NCBI GenBank assembly: GCA_024233785.1 | Contig: JACKPD010000023.1 | Span: forward strand, 1 to 28,116 | DNA from: Spirochaetales bacterium | GTDB taxonomy: Bacteria > Spirochaetota > Spirochaetia > CADAEX01 | Reading direction: 5' to 3' | Length of the DNA stretch: 28,116 nt | In this document: positions 22,934 to 28,116 of the stretch, one piece after another | Position numbering within the stretch: the first letter of the stretch is position 1 | Layout of the letters: the number at the start of each line of letters is the position of its first letter | Notes under the pieces: model-generated | Database searches by the model: none | What the model saw: the letters and a program-made list of their open reading frames with translations, nothing else | What the model was told of the DNA's origin: nothing | Position numbers and translations under genes: made by a program

Positions 22934-24832
22934 TTGGATAAATCATTTTTAGAGACAGTTAACCTTCCGGAAGATCTGAAAACTCTTTCAATAAAGGATC
23001 TAAAAAAACTGTCAGGTGAAATAAGAAATAGGATAATTGAAGTTGTAAGCGCAAACGGAGGGCATCTTGCGTCGAACCTGGGCGTAGTGGAGCTTACAGT
23101 CGCACTTCACAGGGTATTCAAATCTCCGGTTGATAAAATAATCTGGGACGTTGGGCATCAGTGTTATGCACATAAAATACTTACCGGGCGGAAAGAGCAG
23201 TTCCATACCGTAAGACAGTCCGGGGGCTTAAGCGGTTTTCCCAAAAGATCTGAAAGCATTCACGACCCGTTTAACACAGGCCACTCATCCACCTCAATTT
23301 CTGCAGGCCTCGGCCTTCTTACGGGGATGAATATGCAGAAAATCCCGGGGAAGGTGATTGCTGTAATCGGAGACGGCTCGATGACAGGCGGAATCGCTTT
23401 TGAAGCTATCAATCATGCCGGGCATATGGGAAAAGAGCTGATAGTTGTTCTTAATGACAACAATATGTCTATAAACGCAAATGTCGGGGCATTGTCTCTT
23501 TATTTAAGCAGGCTTACAACAACCCTGTTTTATCAGACATTTAAAAGAAATTTTGACAATATGGTGAAAAAAATCCCACTTATAGGCGGTTTTTTAAATG
23601 AATCCATAGCCAGGTGCAAGAAAGGGGTAAAAGCGGTTTTTTTCAAGGACAACCTTTTCTCTGATCTTGGATTTGAATATGTAGGGCCTATTGACGGGCA
23701 CAACATGGGACAGCTGATTAATGTTCTTGAGAGTGTAAAAAAGATTTCAAAACCGGTTGTAATTCATGTTTCCACAGTAAAAGGGAAAGGCTATGAGCAG
23801 GCCGAAGGCGACCCTACTTTTTATCACGGCGTTTCTCCTTTTTCTTTAGTAGACGGAAAGGTGGAGAAGAAAAGCAGAATTACCTATACTGAAGCATTTT
23901 CTTCCTCCCTTATTGAATATGCCGGGAAAGATAATAGGATAGTCGCGATAACTGCTGCAATGGCTGAAGGTACCGGGCTTAAAAATTTCAAGCTTAAATA
24001 TCCGGACCGTTTTTTTGATGTCGGAATTACAGAGCAGCATGCCGTAACGTTTGCGGCAGGCCTTGCGGCATCAGGTATGAAACCGGTTGTCGCTATCTAT
24101 TCAACATTTATGCAGAGAGCGGTAGATCAGGTAATTCATGATACAGCTCTTCAGTCCCTTCCTGTTATATTTATTGTTGACAGGGCAGGCCTTATTGAAA
24201 ACGACGGAGAAACGCATCAGGGTATTTTTGATATTTCACTTTTCCGGAGTATCCCTAACCTTGAGCTGCTTTCTCCATATGATCAGACTGATATGGACAG
24301 GATGCTTGAATATGCCCTTGGGTCTGAAAAACCTGTAATGATAAGGTTTCCCAAGGATATTGCCCCTGATCCGGTAGGCGAGTCCCATGAAGTGGTTACA
24401 GGAAAAGGCCGCTTCCTGTATAAAAACACCTCGGAAATACTATTAATGGGACATGGCGGAATACTTTCCTCTGTCAGCGAGGCAGGTTTTCTCCTAAGCA
24501 GGAAAGGGATTGAGAATGATATTTATAATCTTTGTTTCTTAAAACCTATGGATGAAGACTATCTGTGTGAACTGGTTTCCTGTTACAGAAAGGTTTACCT
24601 GTTCGAGGATAACTCGGAAATTAACGGGACAGGTGAGCATATTGCATCACTTTTATACAGGAAAAAGATAAAAACCGAATTTTTATACAGGGGTATCGGC
24701 GATTATTTCCCTGAGCATGGATCGAGAAAGGAACTTATCAAAAACTGCAGGCTTGATGCGCAGAGTATCTTTGATTTTATTGTTGAGGGTGAAAATGCTT
24801 CCGGAAAAAATAAAGCTTCCAAAAAAATTTGA
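22934..24832 (+). CDS. dxs: 1-deoxy-D-xylulose-5-phosphate synthase
   Basis: First enzyme of the MEP isoprenoid pathway: condenses pyruvate and glyceraldehyde 3-phosphate, using thiamine pyrophosphate and Mg. 632 residues, normal length. Visible: DVGHQCYAHKILTGR (72-86), thiamine/Mg motif GDGSMTGG (146-153) continuing to LNDNNMSIN, catalytic Glu367 in GITEQHAVTFAAGLA, and the YSTFMQRAVDQVIHD and DRAGLIENDGETHQG blocks. Start is TTG at 22934; the N-terminus LPEDLKTLSIKDLKKLSGEI fits the family. It is preceded by AGGGGA and a 140-nt spacer containing a structured element. Its last 38 nt overlap the lipase gene in another frame. Confidence 0.97.
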   Translation: MDKSFLETVNLPEDLKTLSIKDLKKLSGEIRNRIIEVVSANGGHLASNLGVVELTVALHRVFKSPVDKIIWDVGHQCYAHKILTGRKEQFHTVRQSGGLSGFPKRSESIHDPFNTGHSSTSISAGLGLLTGMNMQKIPGKVIAVIGDGSMTGGIAFEAINHAGHMGKELIVVLNDNNMSINANVGALSLYLSRLTTTLFYQTFKRNFDNMVKKIPLIGGFLNESIARCKKGVKAVFFKDNLFSDLGFEYVGPIDGHNMGQLINVLESVKKISKPVVIHVSTVKGKGYEQAEGDPTFYHGVSPFSLVDGKVEKKSRITYTEAFSSSLIEYAGKDNRIVAITAAMAEGTGLKNFKLKYPDRFFDVGITEQHAVTFAAGLAASGMKPVVAIYSTFMQRAVDQVIHDTALQSLPVIFIVDRAGLIENDGETHQGIFDISLFRSIPNLELLSPYDQTDMDRMLEYALGSEKPVMIRFPKDIAPDPVGESHEVVTGKGRFLYKNTSEILLMGHGGILSSVSEAGFLLSRKGIENDIYNLCFLKPMDEDYLCELVSCYRKVYLFEDNSEINGTGEHIASLLYRKKIKTEFLYRGIGDYFPEHGSRKELIKNCRLDAQSIFDFIVEGENASGKNKASKKI

Positions 24833-25778
24833 CAGTGATGAACTTATTCCTCCCAATATGGATTATCCCTATTTTGAAAGGGTAAGGCATACCGGTTTTT
24901 TGTATGAGGAAAATGATTTCTCCCTTGAAAACGCATGTTTTCTATCTGAGTCAGCATTGCTTGCCTATTGCCACCCTTCATTTGTAAAATATGCTTTTTA
25001 TTACGCGGGCCTTTATAACTACCGTCCATTTATCGGGAAGAAGGTTGCCAGGTGTTTTACCGCAAGCTGCGGCGATTATCTTGTAGTATCGTTCCGCGGC
25101 ACAGAGATGAAAGGATTAAGATCTGTCCCCGGGTTTATTGCTGATCTGAAAATAACAATGAAAAAAGAAAAAAGCGGCGGTCTTGTCCATTCGGGGTTCA
25201 GGGAAGTGCTGGATGAAATATGGGAAGGGGAGGATATGCTTTACCGGTATCTCTCTGTTGAGAAAAATAAAAATCCCGACCTCCGGATTTTTTTTACCGG
25301 GCACAGTCTCGGCGGCGCGCTCGCTTTAATTGCCGCATCAAGGTTTCCTGATGCGGACTGTGTTTATACCTACGGCTGTCCAAGGGCGGGCAACAGGGCT
25401 TTTGCCGATTCAATCAAAGCGAAGGTGTACAGGATTGTAAACAATAACGATATTGTTACAACAGTTCCTTCAAAAAAAATACTTTTCGCCAAAACAGGCG
25501 AGGAATATACCCACAAGGGAATACTCAAATTTATCGATGAAAAAGGGAAACTGAAGGATAAAATACTGAATAAATTTGCTTCAGACAATGCAATCAAGGA
25601 AAAGGAAATATTTCTGACACTTGGTGTTGAGGAACTTTTAATGCATGTCGGAAAGACAAGAAGAATGGACTTTTTTGATCATTCCCCGTTTTATTATGCT
25701 GCAAAACTCTGGAACGCATATAGAGAAATAAACAGGGGTGCGGCAGGTAAAGCTTCTCAGCCTCTCCAGAGTCCCTGA
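24795..25778 (+). CDS. Class 3 lipase-type alpha/beta hydrolase
   Basis: Probable carboxyl-ester or lipid hydrolase. 327 residues from ATG 24795, which has GAGGG 5 nt upstream; the frame extends further upstream inside dxs without a better start. Nucleophile elbow GHSLGG (169-174, Ser171), Asp219 in IVNNNDIVTTVP, and His296 in FFDHSPFYY give a complete lipase class 3 triad. VVSFRGTE (97-104) is the typical oxyanion-side strand. No signal peptide or membrane helix, so cytoplasmic, unlike many secreted lipases of this family. Overlap of 38 nt with dxs suggests translational coupling. The 3' end overlaps the convergent larA-like gene by 22 nt. Substrate unknown. Confidence 0.85.
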   Translation: MLPEKIKLPKKFDSDELIPPNMDYPYFERVRHTGFLYEENDFSLENACFLSESALLAYCHPSFVKYAFYYAGLYNYRPFIGKKVARCFTASCGDYLVVSFRGTEMKGLRSVPGFIADLKITMKKEKSGGLVHSGFREVLDEIWEGEDMLYRYLSVEKNKNPDLRIFFTGHSLGGALALIAASRFPDADCVYTYGCPRAGNRAFADSIKAKVYRIVNNNDIVTTVPSKKILFAKTGEEYTHKGILKFIDEKGKLKDKILNKFASDNAIKEKEIFLTLGVEELLMHVGKTRRMDFFDHSPFYYAAKLWNAYREINRGAAGKASQPLQSP

Positions 25779-27058
25779 CCAGGGTTTGAAATATAGTAGA
25801 TTTCTTCCCCTTTTACATTATTAAAGCCTTCTGCGAGATTGGAAGGATTATATTCATCCGGCAGATTTTCCGGTGCTGTATAATCATATCCTGCCTTCAA
25901 TACCTCTTCCTTCCCGATTTTCCCCGGGCACCATGTAATTTTGAATCTTCCTTCGGATGAACCGTGTATCAGGTGGGCGGCAGCCGACAGGTTTTCCTTT
26001 AAATCATTATTAGCTTCAACTGCTTTTGTTATAGCCTCTTTTCCCGTGTATCCGTATTTGCGGATCATTGAATCAAGTGTTTTATCCTCTCCGAACATGC
26101 TTACCTGCGGCGCAACAATAAGCAGTTCCCCTCCGTCTGCGGCAGCGAGTCTGCTTCTGTATATTGCCTTGTTGCCAATCCACATGCTTTTTATATTGTT
26201 ATCAAGTGAAACAACTATTTTCGCGGGTTTTTTCCCTAGATTGAATATATTTTCCATTTCAGAGGCCTTACATGCCTTCAGGTAGCACTCTTTACCATAG
26301 CCCGCAAAAATACCTTTAATCCCGTATCCGCGGCCTTTTACAGGACTTCTCCTGCCTTCGGGGCCGTCTATGCCGCCTTCCGGGGTTTCACTGCCTCTGC
26401 CGCATACCGTAAGAATATAAAATATTTCCCGGTCAGGAAGAAAATTATTTTCCGAGTAGTCAAATAAATCGCGGACAGGGTTTTCGCTCCTGCCCATGAT
26501 ATTTTCCATTCCATAAACCGCGCTAAGGTAGTGTGAAAGGTTGATTATCTCACTGCCTCCTGTCCCTATAATGATATTCTTGTTGTGATTTGCCATTCCT
26601 GCTACTTCATGCGGAACTACCTGTCCTATAGAAACAATGGATGAATATTCAGAACTTAACACTTCATTGTTAAGCCATACGGGAATTGTATAACCGCATA
26701 TGCCAGTTTTCTCCCTGATAAAATCCTCAGGAATTGTACCCGCATGGCAAAGGTCCTTTTTCCAGTCATGTACCGCAAAAAGAGTGTCAGGTATATCCCC
26801 GAACATTGTCCTTTTTTCCTGCCTGGTCATGGGGCTGTGGGTGCCAGTAGCGGGAATAATCTTTTTTATCCTGTTTCCTGCCTCTGATTTGTAGAGCATC
26901 TTTGAAAGCATGCCGGCACCGGAAGAAAAACGGGAGATATCAGGGGGCAGAAGAAGTATATTACCCTTTTTTTTAAGTACCATTGAGATTTTTTCCATGA
27001 ACGCCGATATTTCAGATTTCTCAAGAAGATTGGCACTGTTGTAAATTTCCAGGGTCAT
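25757..27058 (-). CDS. LarA-family nickel-pincer racemase/epimerase-like protein
   Basis: 433 residues, related to lactate racemase LarA, which uses a nickel pincer nucleotide (NPN) bound to a lysine. Key residues are visible: D40-I-S-R43 (DxTR-like), ATGTH with His74 (equivalent of the catalytic His108), His150 in VVPHEVAG, Lys160, and His176. The spacing His-10-Lys-16-His equals that of His174, Lys184 and His200 in Lactiplantibacillus LarA, so NPN binding is likely. Oddity: the usual SGGxK segment before the lysine is ANHNK. The larB, larC and larE genes needed to make the cofactor are not in the window. Substrate may be a 2-hydroxy acid other than lactate. Start ATG 27058 has an AGGA-type site and a TATAAT at 27085-27080. 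Its end overlaps the lipase gene. Confidence 0.8.
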   Translation of the reverse strand: MTLEIYNSANLLEKSEISAFMEKISMVLKKKGNILLLPPDISRFSSGAGMLSKMLYKSEAGNRIKKIIPATGTHSPMTRQEKRTMFGDIPDTLFAVHDWKKDLCHAGTIPEDFIREKTGICGYTIPVWLNNEVLSSEYSSIVSIGQVVPHEVAGMANHNKNIIIGTGGSEIINLSHYLSAVYGMENIMGRSENPVRDLFDYSENNFLPDREIFYILTVCGRGSETPEGGIDGPEGRRSPVKGRGYGIKGIFAGYGKECYLKACKASEMENIFNLGKKPAKIVVSLDNNIKSMWIGNKAIYRSRLAAADGGELLIVAPQVSMFGEDKTLDSMIRKYGYTGKEAITKAVEANNDLKENLSAAAHLIHGSSEGRFKITWCPGKIGKEEVLKAGYDYTAPENLPDEYNPSNLAEGFNNVKGEEIYYISNPGQGLWRG

Positions 27059-27079
27059 TATGGTTCCTATTCAGTAATA

Positions 27080-27085
27080 ATTATA
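27080..27085 (-). promoter_or_regulatory. -10 element of the LarA-family gene
   Basis: Perfect minus-strand TATAAT (27085-27080), 21 nt before the ATG, with a poor TTCAAT at -35 spacing (27108-27103). It predicts a short leader of about 14 nt that includes TAGGAACC, a modest Shine-Dalgarno. Confidence 0.45.
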
Positions 27086-27103
27086 TTATTCTGGACATAA
27101 TGA

Positions 27104-27130
27104 TTGAAAAAAAACAATAGTTAATATACT
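27104..27130 (+). promoter_or_regulatory. Putative ferredoxin promoter
   Basis: TTGAAA (27104-27109) and TATACT (27125-27130) with a 15-nt spacer; TACTAT at 27127-27132 would give 17 nt. It precedes the AGGAGGT at 27151-27157. Confidence 0.45.
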
Positions 27131-27162
27131 ATATCTGTGAATAAAATTTTAGGAGGTCAGTA

Positions 27163-27333
27163 ATGGCTTACAAAGTAACAGATGAATGCACAAACTGCGG
27201 CGCATGTGAACCCGAATGCCCTGTTGAAGCAATCAGCGAAAAAGATGACATGAGATATATTGACCCGGATCTTTGCACTTCATGCGGGGTCTGTGCGGAA
27301 GTTTGTCCTGTCGATGCAATAGAAGCGGGCTGA
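27163..27333 (+). CDS. 2[4Fe-4S] ferredoxin
   Basis: Small electron carrier of clostridial type, 56 residues. Two complete cluster motifs: Cys9-Cys12-Cys15...Cys19-Pro and Cys38-Cys41-Cys44...Cys48-Pro. The two halves are an internal duplication (CxxCGACEPECPVEAI and CTSCGVCAEVCPVDAI), the classical ferredoxin pseudo-symmetry. Excellent ribosome-binding site AGGAGGT (27151-27157), 5-nt spacer, ATG 27163. It is a stand-alone gene with its own promoter and terminator, suggesting high expression. It fits an anaerobic or microaerobic metabolism with ferredoxin-linked pyruvate oxidation or reduction reactions. Confidence 0.97.
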   Translation: MAYKVTDECTNCGACEPECPVEAISEKDDMRYIDPDLCTSCGVCAEVCPVDAIEAG

Positions 27334-27346
27334 TGCCCTGACTGCC

Positions 27347-27368
27347 GGCGCCGTCAATATCCGGTGCC
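27347..27368 (+). other. GC-rich hairpin after the ferredoxin gene
   Basis: GGCGCCG (27347-27353) pairs with CGGTGCC (27362-27368) with one G-T wobble and an 8-nt loop. It begins 14 nt after the ferredoxin stop and lacks a good T run, so it is more likely a 3' mRNA-stabilising hairpin or pause site than a terminator. Confidence 0.5.
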
Positions 27369-27378
27369 TTTAAAATAT

Positions 27379-27428
27379 AAGCTGCCCTGCTGCTGCGCTT
27401 TGGTGTATGTGAGCCGGCAGCTTTTTTT
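27379..27428 (+). terminator. Intrinsic terminator of the ferredoxin gene
   Basis: AAGCTGCC (27379-27386) pairs perfectly with GGCAGCTT (27416-27423), followed by a run of Ts to 27428. The loop is 29 nt and can form internal pairs. On the minus strand the following TTATATTTT is a weaker T tract, so it may also stop the convergent uridylyltransferase gene. Confidence 0.78.
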
Positions 27429-27452
27429 GCGCTGGCGCTTCTGAACCTGCTT

Positions 27453-28116
27453 CTACTGCCAGACCCCGTTAAGATTTTTCATTCCCATTTCTGATTTTAG
27501 AATATTCTGAAGACCCGTATTCATCTTTTTTGAGACATCATTCATCGCATCTTCAGGATTGTCATCAAAAAATTCCGCAATTTTCCCCGGGCGGCTTATT
27601 AATAGATTTTCCATAAAAAGCTTTGAGGCAAGAAACCGTTTATATTTGTCAACGCCGAAAATCAGAAAATCATCAAGAATCCCGATTACTTCCCACGTTG
27701 TCTGTTCTGCCTGTGAATATCTGCCCGCGTCCTTTTCCTGGTCGCTGATCCTGAGCGGAAGACTGTCAATTATTCTTTCGATATTGTTTATCAGGTATTC
27801 GAGATTAAAAAGTCCTGTCGCGCAGTTAAATAGAATCGGTTTCCCCTGTTTTTCCCTGTTTTCAACATCCTTAACAGAAATTGCAGGACCGATATCTACA
27901 CAGTTTATCCTTTCTCTCTCATCGTAAACAAGGATTCCCCCTTTAACATCAACCGGTGTCTTGAAGGAAAAATCGAAAGCTGCCTGTTTGCCGGACAGGG
28001 CAAGTACTGCCACTTCAGCGAAATCAATATTGAAACCGATATTGTCTACATTCCCCAGATAAACAAACCTCATACCCTTGTCATATAGCTTCCTGTAAAC
28101 TTCCTTTAAAACCTGA
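27453..28116 (-). CDS. UTP--glucose-1-phosphate uridylyltransferase (eukaryotic-type UDPGP family), 5' partial
   Basis: C-terminal part of a nucleotide-sugar pyrophosphorylase of the UGP2/UAP1 type, which makes UDP-glucose or a related UDP-sugar. The frame stays open from the Met at 28073 to the window edge (QVLKEVYRKLYDKG precedes it), so the true start lies beyond 28116 and the visible part is about 220 residues. Diagnostic are YLGNVDNIGFNIDF and the KTPVDVKGGIL segment, matching the NIDNLG...DL and KTxxDVKGG blocks of UGP2, then FNCATGLFNLEYL, matching its FNTNNLW region. This is unrelated to the common bacterial GalU. The active-site N-terminal half with the nucleotide-binding loop is outside the window, so substrate (glucose- or N-acetylhexosamine-1-phosphate) remains open. 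Confidence 0.78.
   Translation of the reverse strand, partial: QVLKEVYRKLYDKGMRFVYLGNVDNIGFNIDFAEVAVLALSGKQAAFDFSFKTPVDVKGGILVYDERERINCVDIGPAISVKDVENREKQGKPILFNCATGLFNLEYLINNIERIIDSLPLRISDQEKDAGRYSQAEQTTWEVIGILDDFLIFGVDKYKRFLASKLFMENLLISRPGKIAEFFDDNPEDAMNDVSKKMNTGLQNILKSEMGMKNLNGVWQ

Noticed and set aside
24717..24794. Lipase start at 24717 inside dxs
   Set aside because: It lacks a Shine-Dalgarno and would overlap dxs by 116 nt; ATG 24795 has GAGGG upstream.
27453..28073. Complete 206-residue hypothetical protein starting at 28073
   Set aside because: The frame continues to the right edge, and its motifs belong to the C-terminal half of a larger uridylyltransferase.
1..28116. CRISPR arrays, insertion sequences, phage or defence systems
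   Set aside because: No regularly spaced repeats, transposase or integrase motifs, terminal inverted repeats, Cas proteins or toxin-antitoxin pairs were found on reading both strands.

Overview
The window most likely comes from a spirochaete (Spirochaetota), probably an anaerobe of moderate-to-low GC. The main marker is a P83/100-family protein at 10505-12022, a family largely typical of Borrelia/Treponema-like bacteria. A lipoprotein with a spirochaete-like lipobox sits next to it, and the sensors carry Cache, PAS and GGDEF domains. Genus and GC are judged by eye only. No tRNA, rRNA, CRISPR array, insertion sequence or phage gene was seen; this is ordinary chromosome with one accessory-looking end.

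Left end (1-5.7 kb): the end of a TRAP transporter operon (dctQ small permease, cut by the window edge, then dctM) followed by a zinc alcohol dehydrogenase and a clear terminator. Facing it on the other strand are a LysR regulator and a Cache-HAMP membrane protein that looks like a chemoreceptor without its signalling tip. Together they suggest sensing, uptake and oxidation of an unidentified small anionic metabolite.

5.8-12 kb (+): an ABC-F ATPase (YbiT type), an iron-sulfur rRNA uracil-C5 methyltransferase, a beta-propeller/HEAT envelope lipoprotein and P83/100. 12-15.4 kb (-): an RlmI-like rRNA methyltransferase, then a separate hflK-hflC operon with its own terminator. 15.5-20.1 kb (+): metG, a FemAB-like acyltransferase and a PAS-GGDEF diguanylate cyclase. 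20.2-22.5 kb (-): an unrecognised 314-residue protein translationally coupled to murD.

22.5-28.1 kb: a 30-residue bS22/mS38-like ribosomal protein gene with its own promoter and terminator; a structured leader followed by dxs and a class 3 lipase; a LarA-family nickel-pincer enzyme on the minus strand; a 2[4Fe-4S] ferredoxin; and, cut by the right edge, the C-terminal half of a eukaryotic-type UTP-glucose-1-phosphate uridylyltransferase.

Two patterns not explained by gene calls stand out. First, four genes that open transcription units (metG, the 314-residue gene, the LysR gene and rlmI-like) lack a Shine-Dalgarno sequence and have a -10-like hexamer 7-10 nt before the ATG, which predicts leaderless or nearly leaderless mRNAs. 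Second, the untranslated region before dxs can fold into a closed multi-stem element that I cannot match to a known riboswitch. I found no convincing new multi-gene system.
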